A stretch of 64,000 nt of DNA from Epinephelus fuscoguttatus (taxonomy: Eukaryota > Chordata > Actinopteri > Perciformes > Serranidae): the NCBI RefSeq assembly GCF_011397635.1, contig NC_064770.1:36914598-36978597 (forward strand), given 5' to 3'. Below, piece by piece: positions 1 through 11,164 of this stretch; the stretch's first letter is position 1, and every line of letters begins with the position of its first letter. The notes under the pieces are model-generated. The model saw nothing but the letters and a program-made list of their open reading frames with translations. It had not been told where the DNA came from and did no database searches. A program made the position numbers and the translations under genes.

Positions 1-612
1 AAGAGAGTGTTAAGAGTGTTAGTGCTGAGGTCAGATGTTTAATTTAGAGCTGTTTAAGTAAATAACTGCAGGATGTGTTTACACACTGAGGTCTTAAGTT
101 CAGCAAGTCAATACATTAAACATGGCACGTCAATTGTACCTGAAAAAATGAAGCCAACATTGAAGTGCTAAAAACTGCAGTTCATCTAATGGCCACTTGA
201 GGGTGGCTACAAGAGCGAGTCACTCCCCATAGACCTCCATTAAAATGCCTACATTCACTTCATAAACATGTTCACAGGCTGGAACTGCAGAGGGGTGAAT
301 TTTTATATAACTCACCTGTTTAAATATTATTAGGGCTTAAAGTTATGCATAGTAAAGGCCTTTGCACACTGAGTCTGTTTTTCTTTTTTTGCAAAGACTT
401 GCTTTTATTAACAGATGCTCAAATTACAGTGCAGGAGCAGTGTGTGAGGTTTCCATTTGTGCATTTGAAAGTATTATTTTAAAAAGAAAATGTAAAAGTA
501 AAAGGACAAAGATAATTGACTGATGATTCATTTTTCATCCGAAACTGTCGCACGTCTAAAAATAAATACGACCTCACTTTGTGTTAGTCACGCTTGCACG
601 CTGAGTCTAAAA
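1..612. other. usp43 intron sequence, no exon seen
   Basis: This stretch lies upstream of the first recognisable usp43 exon in the window, so it is most likely intronic. I see no exon-like frame with splice borders. A short piece near 186-250 (GTCACTCCCCATAGACCTCC) resembles a repeat common in fish genomes. The exon encoding the catalytic His box of the protease should lie just before the exon at 2314 but was not found here, so it is probably outside the window. Confidence 0.5.
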
Positions 613-1982
613 CGTCATCTCGTTTGAGGACACTGGGACTTTATTGTTGTTTTGTTTGAGGACATTGGGACTTTACTATCATTGTCTAGTTTGAGGACAT
701 TGGGACTTAATTGTCGTCTCGTTTGAGGACACTGGGACTTTATTATCGTCTCGTTTGAGGACATTGGGACTTTATTATCGTCTCGTTTGAGGACAATGGG
801 ACTTTATTATTGTAACGTTTGAGGACATTGGGACTTTACTATCATTGTCGCATTTGAGGACATTGGGACTTTATTGTTGTTTTGTTTGAGGACATTGGGA
901 CTTTATTGTTATCGTCTCGTTTGAGGACAATGGGACTTTATTATTGTAACGTTTGAGGACATTGGGACTTTACTATCATTGTCGCGTTTGAGGACAATGG
1001 GACTTTACTATCATTGTCGCGTTTGAGGACATTGGGACTTTATTGTTATCGTCTTGTTTGAGGACATTGAGACTTTATTATCGTCTCGTTTGAGGACAAT
1101 GGGACTTTATTATTGTCACGTTTGAGGACATTGGGACTTTACTATCATTGTCGCGTTTGAAGACATTGGGACTTTATTGTTATCGTCTCGTTTGAGGACA
1201 TTGAGACTTTATTATCGTCTCGTTTGAGGACAATGGGACTTTATTATTGTCACATTTGAGGACATTGGGACTTTACTATCATTGTCGCGTTTGAGGACAT
1301 TGGGAATTTATTATCGTCTCATTTGAGGACATTGAGACTTTATTATTGTCTCGTTTGAGGACATTGGGACTTTACTATCATTGTCTCGTTTGAGGACATT
1401 GGGACTTTATTATTGTCTCGTTTGAGGACATTGGGACTTTACTATCATTGTCTCGTTTGAGGACATTGGGACTTTATTATTATCATCTCGTTTGAGGACA
1501 TTGAGACTTCATTATCGTCTCGTTTGAGGACATTGGGACTTTATTGTTGTTTTGTTTGAGGACATTGGGACTTTATTGTTATCGTCTCGTTTGAGGACAT
1601 TGAGACTTTATTATCGTCTCGTTTGAGGACATTGGGACTTTATTATTGTCTCGTTTGAGGACTTTGGGACTTTATTGTTGTCGTCTCGTTTGAGGACACT
1701 GGGACTTCATTATCGTCTCGTTTGAGGACATTGGGACTTTATTATTGTCGTCTCGTTTGAGGACATTGAGACTTTATTATCGTCTCGTTTGAGGACATTG
1801 GGACTTTACTATCATTGTCTCGTTTGAGGACATTGGGACTTTACTATCATTGTCTCATTTGAGGACATTGGAGCTTTATTATTATCTCATTTGAGGACAT
1901 TGAGACTTCATTATCGTCTCGTTTGAGGACATTGGGACTTTATTATTGTCTCGTTTGAGGACATTGGGACTTTATTATCCTC
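613..1982 (+). repeat. 32-bp-class minisatellite, array 1 (in usp43 intron)
   Basis: About 42 imperfect units built on the core TTTGAGGACATTGGGACTT, followed by a variable linker such as TATTATCGTCTCG, TACTATCATTGTCTCG or TATTGTTGTTTTG. Unit length varies from about 29 to 38 bp because the linker changes. Different linker types alternate in runs, which suggests duplication of multi-unit blocks. The array lies in the intron before the usp43 exon at 2314, in the sense orientation. A second array of the same family, in the same orientation, is at 29844-31421. Confidence 0.95.
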
Positions 1983-2313
1983 CTGAGACCCTGTGTACTC
2001 ATATGAGGACATCGCATTTTGGGTTTACTTGACATTATACTTCATTTTACCTAATTCAGACCTGTTGTCCTCCTTCGTGGACACTTTTTTGTGCCATCTA
2101 ATGTATGTATCTGCCCCCAAAATCCAGTATTAGTCATTGTACTAAAAACCAAGTGGGAATACAGTCTGAACATTTTAGATCATAGTCCTAAAATGTTTTT
2201 ACATGCCACCTCACCACACTGACATGAATTAACCTGGATCAGTGATCTTTTAACATTTTCTGTTTCCAGTCTTTGATGAAGATCATTTCTTTCCATTGTT
2301 CTTGTGATTGCAG
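1983..2313 (+). other. usp43 intron, 3' part with splice acceptor
   Basis: Unique-looking intronic sequence between the minisatellite and the exon at 2314. It ends in a pyrimidine-rich stretch and the acceptor TTGTGATTGCAG at 2302-2313. A second AG at 2322-2323 would remove the conserved residues FCR, so the first acceptor is preferred. Confidence 0.6.
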
Positions 2314-2472
2314 CCTTCTGTAGGAACTCAGTGGACGGGCAGTGGTACAGTTATGATGACAGCAGTGCTGAGCCGGTGCCAGAGGCGGAGGTGTGCACAC
2401 GTGGAGCCTACATCCTCTTCTATCAGAGAAGAAACACCATACCTCCTTGGTCTGCCAGCTCCTCAGTCACCG
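2314..2472 (+). CDS. usp43: usp43 internal exon: end of the USP catalytic domain
   Basis: Codes for the C-terminal edge of a ubiquitin-specific protease (peptidase C19) domain. These cysteine proteases remove ubiquitin from proteins. The reading phase starts with the last two bases of a split codon and then gives FCRNSVDGQWYSYDDSS, the segment that normally follows the catalytic His motif, with the conserved W-Y-x-x-DD. It continues to RGAYILFYQRR, the last strand of the USP fold, and ends in IPPWSASSSV, which fits USP43 and its paralogue USP31. The acceptor is ATTGCAG at 2307-2313 and the donor is CCG|GTTAGC. Both phases match the next exon. If this intron were retained, the next codon would be TAG, giving immediate termination. 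The catalytic Cys and His are not in this window. The frame is intact, so I read it as a live gene. Confidence 0.9.
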
Positions 2473-2970
2473 GTTAGCCCTTTCAAATCCTCTGTCATGG
2501 TCGGTTATGTTGAGAACAATCAGGTGGATCCTGCTCTACATGCTTGTGACGAAACACAAAAATAATGGAGGGGATGTGGGAGTATCATCATTACACCTCA
2601 CACCGTCAGAATCTGTTATTTCTTCCCCTGTGTAATTTCACTCTGCCAAATTGTTTGATGTGCCGCATCAGTGTGCATTTTCAGTGTGATCTGAGTTACT
2701 GTCAGTAGCCAACAAATGCAGATGCTTCTCAATGGTGGCAGAGAGAAGCTCACCTGCTGCCAGCAAGGTCACAGAAGCATTCATCCTTATGCATTCAGCA
2801 TAATGAGGGTGGGTGGAAATTGTGATGATACCCTGTGATCACAGAGATCTAATTTTGCAGTGTGGATCTCACAGTGACTCATGTGAGGACAATAGATGCT
2901 GCAGCGGGAAGCCTTCTGTCTGTTGGGGACTTGTTTCTGGATACATTTATATTCAGTCTCCTTTTTGCAG
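2473..2970 (+). other. usp43 intron
   Basis: A 498-bp intron with donor GTTAGC and acceptor CTTTTTGCAG. I see nothing else in it. Its open frames on either strand show no recognisable protein and are taken as chance. Confidence 0.7.
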
Positions 2971-3144
2971 GTTCCACCAGCTCATCCGCGTCTGACCACT
3001 GGCTGGTCAGACTGGCAGGGGACAGTAAGAGGGGCAGCGTGGTGTCAGGAGGACCCATCCCTGGACCTCCAGGGCCCACACAGGCCCCTGAGTCTCCTGA
3101 GCTGCCGGTGTTTAGAGAGGAACCCCCCAAAGCAGTAGAAACAA
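2971..3144 (+). CDS. usp43: usp43 internal exon: linker after the catalytic domain
   Basis: A 174-bp exon that keeps phase with both neighbours. It encodes GSTSSSASDHWLVRLAG and then a Gly/Pro/Ser-rich stretch ending PKAVET. The S-DHWL-RL block directly after the WSASSS stretch is a conserved feature of vertebrate USP43, and it is what makes me choose USP43 over USP31. The rest looks disordered. Acceptor TTTTTGCAG|GT and donor ACAA|GTAGGT are both good. No catalytic residues lie here. Confidence 0.88.
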
Positions 3145-3500
3145 GTAGGTGTTTAGGATGTTTAAACTGTCTTGACAGTGTTGCAAGTGCTGGTGCTTGG
3201 ACACCAGAGGGAGAGACATCTGAGCGGCAGCAGGAATCCCCACCATGGAGTCCAGACACTGGTGGAGGTGGTGGCTGATGAGGCAGATGAGGCTGATGAG
3301 TCTTTAAAGACTAGGTGGTGATGGGGAGGTGGAGGGTGTGCATGACGGCAGCAAGAAGGCTGACAGAGGAGGTGTGTCACTGTGCTATTGGTTGATTGTG
3401 AATCAGCTGATGATGAGGAGTGAATGGCAGGGTGAGAAAGAAACTTACAGCCTCGAGCTTCATTTGTTTATGAATTGTTAACACCATCTTTTTCTTCTAG
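3145..3500 (+). other. usp43 intron
   Basis: A 356-bp intron with donor GTAGGT and acceptor TTTCTTCTAG at 3491-3500. The sequence is GC-rich near its 5' end and otherwise unremarkable. Confidence 0.7.
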
Positions 3501-4687
3501 ATGGGTTCGAAGCCAAACCGTTTGTCCGTGGGAGCCAAGGCAGGAGCGTGAGCATGAGATCACCAACGAAGCCGAAGGAGCCTCTGAGCAAAGTTCTGCC
3601 ACTGCGGTGGTCTTTTGGGTCCAAGGACCGCATCAGACACCCGGCCCAGACCCAGCCTGGAGAGCTGGTGGAGTACCTGGAGTCCGGGCGCCGCCCACGA
3701 TGTACCAAAGACCCGATCATAACGCTGGTGGCCACGCCACCACAGAGGAGCGCCCAGGGAAGAGCCTTTGAAGTAGGACAGGACTGCAGCTCACCGAGCG
3801 GCAGCAGTCTTAGTTATACAGACAGACCCAGCTCCGACACTTGTTACTCCCCCAAAATACCAGAGGGACAGAGCAGAGTCTGTCTGGAGAGGAGCATGAG
3901 CCAGGGAGTCTGTAACAGCAGCAGTGTCAAAGTCAGAGATGATGGTTCTCTGAGGCAGAGGTCATCTAAGAGACTGAGGCAGGACCACGGCAGGACCATG
4001 GACCTCCAGATGCAGCTTCAGAGACAGGCTATTCTAGGGGATCACATCAGCCACAGTGCACCTCCGAGCAGAGACTCCACACTGAGAAGGACCAAGGTCC
4101 AGACAGGGCCGACCTCCAGGGCGCAGAAAGACTTTTTACAGATGACCATTCAGCCTGAGGACAGGAAGGGACAGAGAGGTCAGGAGGGTCGCAGCCACGA
4201 CAGCCTCTTGTCTTTTTTCAAACCTGGTTTCATGAAGAAAGACATTCCTGGGTCACCAATCAAGGGACAAGACCGGCGTCTCAACGGCCACGGACAGCTG
4301 GGAAAGCTGGCAAACTGTAATTTAGCCAAACTGTCCCTCTCTAACGGAACGCTGACCACAGCAGCACCAGACGAGAGGAAGGCCAACGTCATCCCGAGTT
4401 GTGACGCCCATAACTGCAAAGTCCAGCTGCTCAACGGAAAGGCTGGGATTCATGACCCTGTAGACATTAAACGTGCTCACAGCTCCAGTAACATCCAGAC
4501 GAGGCTTGATTTGACATTTCGCAGGTGTGCCTCGCTGCAGAGGAACGGCGAAATAATGGCTCCTCCAGCCCACCGCATCGTGCTGTCTGACAAGCCCAGC
4601 TACGCCACTCTGCAGCGGACACGCTACAGTACCACCTCCCTGGGTAAGAGTCCTGTCTCCAAGCTGTGTTACTCAGCTACAGATTGA
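3501..4687 (+). CDS. usp43: usp43 terminal exon (C-terminal tail of ubiquitin carboxyl-terminal hydrolase 43)
   Basis: This last exon encodes about 395 residues of the long, mostly disordered C-terminal tail and ends with TGA at 4685-4687. Landmarks in order: a basic Ser-rich stretch GRSVSMRSPTKPKEPLSK; PLRWSFGSKDR; ELVEYLESGRRPR, typical of USP43; a Ser/Gln/Arg-rich low-complexity centre; LLSFFKPGFMKKD; and the terminal PSYATLQRTRYSTTSLGK block, which matches the conserved end of vertebrate USP43. RWSFGSK and the terminal block flanked by phosphorylatable residues suggest short binding motifs, but that is inference. With the two exons before it, about 506 residues of the protein are in the window; full-length USP43 is about 1,100 residues, so roughly the N-terminal half lies to the left. 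The frame is intact. The first in-frame ATG (3548) is internal and not a start. Downstream lies an AATAAA at 4830-4835. Confidence 0.92.
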
Positions 4688-4850
4688 TTGGCACAAATAG
4701 GAACAAGTCACAGCACTGGGTTAAAGTGCATCAGCTTTGTGTTAAACTCCAGTAAATATAATCATGCTATAACAACGATGTAAACAGGATTTGATTGGGA
4801 AGCTTCCCTGCTGCTGCAATAAGTAAAGCAATAAATGACAGAGTGGCATG
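4688..4850 (+). other. usp43 3' UTR with candidate poly(A) signal
   Basis: Sequence after the usp43 stop. It contains AATAAA at 4830-4835, about 145 bases downstream, which could be the poly(A) signal. The true transcript end cannot be read from sequence alone. Confidence 0.5.
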
Positions 4851-4940
4851 AGTTCAGTCTCTCAGAATAAGTGGAAGGTTTTAAACTACGGTACACGCAG
4901 CTTCAGTTTTCAATTTAAGGCAAATCTGTTTAATAGAGTA

Positions 4941-5600
4941 CGGCCCAGATCACACAGAAAGTGTTTTGCAGGATGTTAAACACGAGGCGCACCACACAGT
5001 TTTATTCTCATATTGAATTCCACTAGTAAAAAAAAACACTTGCTGTGCCTTTTTATTGTTGCCAGGCAACCATCCCATCACCTCCTTACCTACCTTCTTA
5101 GTTGCTGCCATGTTGAGGCAGAGGGTGCTGTCTGTAGCTCTGGTTGAGGGTGAGAGGCTGTCAGCAGATAAACAGAGATCTGTGTGGGTACATGAGACCC
5201 TAAAAAAGAGGCTGGATCATGGGGAGTACCACCAGTTGGTCCAGGAGCTTCTCCTCCATCATGGACGTTTACAGGCAGATTTTAGGATGACTCAGGGGCA
5301 GTTTGACAACCTGCTGTCTATCATCAGGCCGTATAGCTCTGGGTATCCAGCAACCACTACCACCAGTTTCTCCTCCATTGTTTACCAACTGTAAACTTGT
5401 TGTCGTGACCACCACAGAAGGCCCACCTCTCAAATCATCCGATTGGACAATGGGGAAAAAAGAGATGACGTGCCGCTTTTCCACTCTGAGTTGAAGTTTT
5501 TTCAGCTCGGGGAGTTCAGAGTGCTCCGGCAAAAACACCAGGCGCCTAGAGCGCAGAAACGCGAGGTGTGTCACAACGCAAATACATCGAGCCAAAAGCT
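4941..5600 (+). mobile_element. Truncated PIF/Harbinger-type DNA transposon
   Basis: The stretch from GCCCAGATCACACAGAAAGTG at about 4945 looks like a transposon terminus. A frame from 5056, or its ATG at 5119, encodes a protein with VHETLKKR, EYHQLVQELLLH and RMTQGQFDNLLSIIRP. This is the N-terminal part of Harbinger (HARBI1-like) transposases just before the nuclease domain. The frame stops at 5392-5394, so the DDE nuclease is missing. The following sequence to about 5600 reads like the far end of the same element, suggesting an internally deleted, non-autonomous copy. The right terminal repeat was not found. Confidence 0.65.
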
Positions 5601-5934
5601 TCATACTTATTTAAACTATTACAAAAAGCCGCCTCCAGCTGCTAAAACACTTTTTGTGCGATCCAACGTTGTCACGACACTTCAACTTCGATACAGTACC
5701 TTAAAAAATATTGATATTGGAGGACAAACTGACACTGAGGGCGTCAAGTGAAATATTTTTATTAAAAGATAAATATAACATGACAACAAGAGTGAACATT
5801 TACAATAAGTGATAGTGAGAAAGCACAGCTGGTACCGGTGTATCAATCTGGAAATCCATCGGTAAAAAAAAATAAAATAAATAAAAATTTTCTTCCTTTA
5901 CCTCTGGAGGCACAGCCCGGAGTTTTTCGACTAA

Positions 5935-5970
5935 CCGAAAGTGAAGGGGCCTCACGCCCTTCACTTTCGG
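5935..5970. repeat. Perfect 14-bp stem hairpin
   Basis: CCGAAAGTGAAGGG at 5935-5948 pairs exactly with its reverse complement at 5957-5970 across an 8-base loop. It sits in otherwise AT-rich repeat-like sequence and may be the inner part or fused ends of a MITE. No transcript context is visible. Confidence 0.7.
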
Positions 5971-6237
5971 CAGTGCCCCTGGGGAATCGCTGTGTTGTCT
6001 ACAAATACTTCGGGTAGAAAACCAGTAGAGTTTAGCTATATATCACATTTTTCACATCACTATATCACCGTGTAGACTAATCTGGTGTTTGTTAAGTCTA
6101 TAAACACAATGACTGAACAAACGTTGGTTATCGTAGATTAGCTGGGCTAACCGTTAGCTGTTAACGTTAGCCGTTAGCGTTGTCTATAACCATGGACTGT
6201 ATAAAGATAAGGTAATAACTCAATAAACGGTCCGTGA

Positions 6238-6509
6238 ATAAAATATTTTTTCCAGCGAATATCTTAGTTACAACATGATTGAGCTAGCAAAGCAGTTTTG
6301 TGTTGCTATGTGTGGTATTTATTCAGTTACGGGAAATCACGATGTCTAGAAAGCATCAGTGGCTGCAGCCAACAGGGACAGCTAGCAAAGCTAACATCAG
6401 GACGTCATCTGTTAAAAGCCTCCCGTTGCCAGATACGACATGAAACTACTCCAGTTAGCTCAATCATGTTGTAACTCAGACATCCGCTGGAAAAAATATT
6501 TTTTTTCAC
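6238..6509. repeat. Foldback repeat with ~55-bp inverted arms
   Basis: Arms near 6238-6290 and 6453-6509 are inverted copies. Shared blocks are AATATTTTTTCCAGCG and AGTTACAACATGATTGAGCT, with a few mismatches, and the spacer is about 160 bp. This is the layout of a foldback element or MITE. No coding content. Confidence 0.75.
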
Positions 6510-6739
6510 GTTGACGAGATGGCATTTTGGGTGGAGCGGTCGCTATGGACGCGCTATGGACGCGGAGCTTGCTGTTTCTGTAGGTACACATTTCCTGGGG
6601 ACACCTACACGTCTTGGCTGCGCCCCCTCCATTGTGATTGGGTAAAGCGCAGCATCTTTCAGACTCAAAGCCCCGCCCCCCCTCTAGTCGTCTTTGACAC
6701 AGGGCTGCCGACAGATTCTACAATGTAGATCGCAGAATC

Positions 6740-8325
6740 TGTCTTGAGAGATTACTGGTGTATTGATACTGTGAAAACTGAGGATTGAAACTGTTATCAA
6801 AACGTCATAATCCATATATTAATCAATATTTTTGACAAAACCAGAAAGTAGACATGACGGCATGTTACATTTATCAGACCACGGCAACACCATGTGAGGT
6901 CAGTGTTGCGGCCATAAAGCAACGGTATCAGGACAAACTAATGACATCAAACAAAGTAGATCCAGGTGACCTGAGGCCTGTACTACGAAGACCAGTTCAG
7001 CTAACCCAGGATATCTTTTCGTTACCTGATTTGACTAACTCCAACATTGCCCGTCTGGATAACCGGTAATACAAAGCTGGTTGTCAACTAGTTCAGTCAA
7101 CTCTAGGTTGGGGGGGCACACCCCGATATCAGTGGTAGTCGCCTTATTACAGCAGTGTAAAGCGGTGATGAGGAGCTTGCCAGTGCAATACACACACACG
7201 GGACTCACGTGCATTAACATGTTGGACTGTCTACCACAGCAAATAACAGAGAAGCTCAGATTATAACACACACAGAGGTAGCGTGACTTCATCCTCTGCT
7301 CAGGATGTCGTTACTCCGCTGTATCCTTACAAAGTTTTTTTGCTGCTATATAAATGCTCTGAATGTCGTATAGAGCTCCTTTGTGTCCAGTGTCTGGTGA
7401 CCATGCGACTGACGGCTCTGTGTTTCCTTTGAAGTGCCTCTGTGACAGCCCCGAATGACTGTTGAACACTAGGACCTCTCTACTGATTTCTACGCTCGGC
7501 ACCTAGAAGCTCACAGCAGGAGGCACCGCTGGAAACCAAGTCTATCTTCTCGCTCCCCTTCATAGTACTGTTATAAGTTCTTACCTGTGTGTGTCTTAAA
7601 CTAAATCTATGCAGAGTTGAATTTATGAGGAGAAATACTGCTGTAATGTGATTTTCTTTTTTTGTTTTTTCCTCATTTTGTTTTACAAAGCAGTCTACTG
7701 TTTATTCACGGTTTTATTTCTGAGTTTATGATCAATATTTGAGAAGAGGAGGGTGATTTGGTGAATCTGCATGTTCTCAGCCCGTTATGCATCCATAACA
7801 CCGTCATCTGTTACCTGGGCTCAAACATGTGAAGCTGTCAAACACTGCAGAACCTACTAACACCTGCACTGTAAATTGGCTGCTATGAAAACATTCATCA
7901 TTTGCTTTGTCATTCACCATCACTGTCATGTGAGATTTCAGATGCACTTTCTTTTCCTTTATAAATCCATATTTTGCTGCGTGACCAGAGCTGACATGAT
8001 TAGTGACATTGCTAATGTAGCAGCAATAACACCGCACCCAAATTGGAAAGAAGGTGTTTTTTCTGTTTCAGATATTGATTAAACAATTCATCTAAAACAT
8101 ACACAAACAGACACTAATCAGCAGCAGAGGTTTGTGGATGTACACTAGATGAAATAGAGGAGAATCAAGGGGAATCTCCTAAATAATAAATGTTAACTTT
8201 AAAGGTGCAATGTGTAATACCTGGCCACATGCTCAAAACCAACAGGGGGCAGCATTTCACCTCTAAGTCAACTACAACTAACAGCAGGGCAGGGGATTTA
8301 CCACAAGATATTTGGCCAAAGAGCT
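6740..8325. other. Intergenic, no gene seen
   Basis: No supported gene. GGCCTGTACTACGAAG at about 6973 and AAAGGTGCAATGTGTAAT at 8200 match termini of MITE-like repeats that are frequent in fish. The remainder is featureless. The short open frames here do not resemble known proteins. Confidence 0.5.
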
Positions 8326-9735
8326 GAGTTGCAGCCGAGTGTGAAGCAGTCGGGATGAAAGTCAGCACCTCTAAATCTGGGGCCGTGGTCCTCTGCCGGA
8401 AACCGGTGGATTGCCCCCTCTGGGTTGGGAGAGAGTTACTGCCCCAAACGAGGGAGTTCAAGTGTCTTGGGGTCTTGTTCACGAGTGAAGGTAGAATGGA
8501 GCCTGAGATGGATCGACGGTTTGGTGCAGCTTCTGCAGTGTTGCAGGCGCTGCGCCGGTCCATCGTGGTGAAGAGGGAGCTGAGCTGGAAGGTGAGGCTT
8601 TCGATTTACTGGTCCATCCACGTCCCAACCCTCACCTATGGTCATGAGCTCTGGGTAGTGACTGAAAGAATGAGACTGGGGATACAAGTGGCCAAAATGA
8701 GTTTCCTCCGTGGGGTGTCTGGGCTCAGCCTTAAGGCCCTGACACACCAAACCGACGGTCGGCTGTCGACCAAATTCGGGCCGTCGGTGAGCATCTGTCG
8801 GCCTAGTTTTTGCGGTGTGTCCCGCACCGTCGGCACTTTGGCGTCGGCATCAGCGGCTTTTCAGCCAATTGAGCATGTTGAAAAGGGCGGCGGAGCTTGT
8901 CGGTGAGAGAGATCACTCTGATTGGCTGTTCAGGTTTGATTTCCTCGCCCCTGTAGCGAGTGAATCTGCCTGTAGTGAAACCGGGGCTAACCGGTGCTTC
9001 CTCCTCAGGCTCCACTTCACTCAGCTGCCCCACAGACCCGCTGCTTCTTCACACTTTAACCTGAATAACAAACCGGAGCTAGCTGGGAGTGGCTAGCGGA
9101 GCGTTAGCCGCAGCATGACCGGAGGGAAGCACAGCCAGTTAGCCTCTGCTAGTCTCTGAGCTAGCCCCGGCTCTCCGTTTGGATCCAACCGGAGCACCGA
9201 GCCCTGGTTTGTTATTCAGGTTAAAGTGGGAAGAAGCAGCAGGTTTCACTCTCTCACTCTGCTCTCTCTCAGAACGTACGTGCTACTTGGCCATCAGATG
9301 TAGTCCGTGTAGTGTGTTCAAATGCAACTGACACAGGGCGACGTGAGGCGACGTAGACGACGCAACAGTTGGCTTTCGTCGCCGCTAGTTCTTTGATGCC
9401 GGTTTGGTGTGTCCGCACCTTTAGAGATAGGGGGAGGAGCTCGGACATCCAGAGGGAGCTCAGTATAGAGCCGCTACTTCTTCATGTTGAAAGGGGTCAG
9501 TTGAGGTGGTTCGGGCATCTGATCAGGATCCTCCTGGGCGCCTTCTGTTAGAGGTGTTCCAGGCACGTCCCACTGGTAGGAGGCCCCGGGGCAGACCCAG
9601 AACACACTGGAGGGATTACATATCTCATCTGGCCTGGGAACACCTTGGGGTCTCCCAGGAGGAGCTGGAAAGCATTGCTGAGGAGAGGGACGTCTGGGGT
9701 GCTTTGCTTGGCCTGCTGCCCCTGTGACCTGGCTC
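8326..9735 (+). mobile_element. Non-LTR retrotransposon (LINE) 3' fragment, interrupted by a MITE
   Basis: The first part (8330-8733) encodes AECEAVGMKVSTSKSGAVVL, KCLGVLFTSEGRMEPE, ALRRSIVVKRELSWK and PTLTYGHELWVV, typical of the region after the reverse transcriptase core in fish LINEs. After a 687-bp MITE (8734-9420) the protein resumes with FRDRGRSSDIQRELSIEPLL and LRWFGHLIR. A frameshift near 9520-9545 then leads to RPTGRRPRGRPRTHWRDYIS and LAWEHLGVSQEEL, ending at TGA 9725-9727. The element is 5'-truncated, frameshifted and split, so it is dead. The clade (RTE-like or another) is not certain. Confidence 0.85.
8734..9420. mobile_element. PIF/Harbinger-type MITE, copy 1, inserted in the LINE
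   Basis: A 687-bp element whose ends are inverted repeats: AGGCCCTGACACACCAAACC on the left, and on the right the complement of AGGTGCGGACACACCAAACC. It is flanked on both sides by TTA (8731-8733 and 9421-9423), the 3-bp target duplication typical of PIF/Harbinger. Removing the element and one TTA restores the LINE sequence across the junction. No transposase frame is seen. A related copy lies at 54558-55384. Confidence 0.88.
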
Positions 9736-11164
9736 CAGCATGTGCTGGGCGAGTCTTTTGGCATTTCAGTCTTTACCAAGTTACCAACAAATTTTGGACC
9801 TCACATTATGTGGCTCTGGACAAATTTTGGCTTTGATTAAGACCTGGATTGAGACCATTTAAGAATGGGCGAGGAACAGTAAGCCTGCAAGCCCCCACTG
9901 TGCACAGACATTTTGCAAGGCAGGTGCTCAAGTGGAAAAAAATGGTTTCTCTTCCACAACTTTTTTTTTCTTTTGCATGTGCGACATGCTAGTGCAAAAA
10001 AACAAACAAACAAAAAACAAGATGTGCACATGCAAAGTGAACCCTGCTGGGAGGTTTCTATCTGCCCAGACCAGGGCAAATGTCTGTCTAGCTTACGTAT
10101 GAGGTGTCTAAATATCAGCTGCTACACATACACACATACTTTCTACATTTATCATTTATTCATAACAGGCAACAACAAAGAAATTAATGCAATGCTGTGC
10201 ACACTTAAGTGCTCCATAAAGTAAATAATCATCACAATCAACAAATCTTGACACAGAATTGAAAAACGCTCTTCTCTGAATAAATAAAATGATAAACCAA
10301 CCTACCCTCTGAACTACAGAGCAGGCTGATGTTCAGTTACAACAATCAGGCTAGTGTGTCTCCTCTCCTCACATAATTCTTCAATACTTTCCTTTGCTCT
10401 CCACTTCTCGATTTGTTCTCTTCCTCTACTCTTCTCCTCCTTTCTTTTTAAAATAGTCACATGCTTATTCTCCTAATTATCCTCTGAATAATCTTTAATG
10501 CACCTCGTGTTTCTCTCCTCCTCCGCCTTTACGCACCGCAGCCCCAAACTGCATGACATTTCTGTGTAATTTAATTATCAAAGACACGATGTGGGAGATG
10601 TAAACATTATCTGAAACTGAGTTTTGGTTTACAAAGACATGTGGACGTTACAAAGCAATTCAGCGTCTGTCTCCGCTCACACAGGGCAGCTGGTGAACCT
10701 CAGTCTGGCGGAGAGTTGGAGGGACACAGTGTTGTTTTACGTCAGATTAACTCACTTGTTGTTGTTAAGCTTAATGACAGGCTATTGCCTAAATTAAACT
10801 GCCTGTAATGAGATGTTTTAACAGTGGTTTCATTTCACAACAGTGACAAACAGTGCTGAGCCTTCGGGCAAACACTATCGTTTAGCTGTTGCTGACATCA
10901 CATATCTGCTGTCATAAAATCCTGTGGTTGATTGGTTTGCTTTCTCTTGTACAAACAAAACGCACCAGACCAAGACCCATCTTTTGGAGCAGTCATGGTT
11001 TGGTTGTTGGTGTGAAAGCACCCTAAAGGGCTGCTGGAAAGGTAGCGATAAATCACTGTTGTTTATTGGTCTCAAACAGTGGTCTGCAGCTTGACGGGCC
11101 TCTCGTCAAGGTGTCGCACCATCCCCTCCACCCCTCAACGACAGTCAGCTCATACACCACTGAA
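9736..11164. other. Intergenic, no gene seen
   Basis: No supported gene. A piece near 10961-11030, containing GCACCAGACCAAGACCC and ending in GTGTGAAAGCACCCTAA, is related to the MITE-like repeat at 18395-18585. Otherwise plain intergenic sequence. Confidence 0.45.

Noticed and set aside
613..1982. Possible CRISPR array
   Set aside because: Regular repeats with short linkers, but the linkers are themselves repetitive variants and not unique spacers. This is a vertebrate genome and no cas genes are present.
2862..3278. Long frames on both strands overlapping the usp43 exon at 2971-3144
   Set aside because: They are shadows of a GC-rich coding exon. The phase fixed by the splice sites and the conserved STSSS-DHWL peptide belongs to one frame only.
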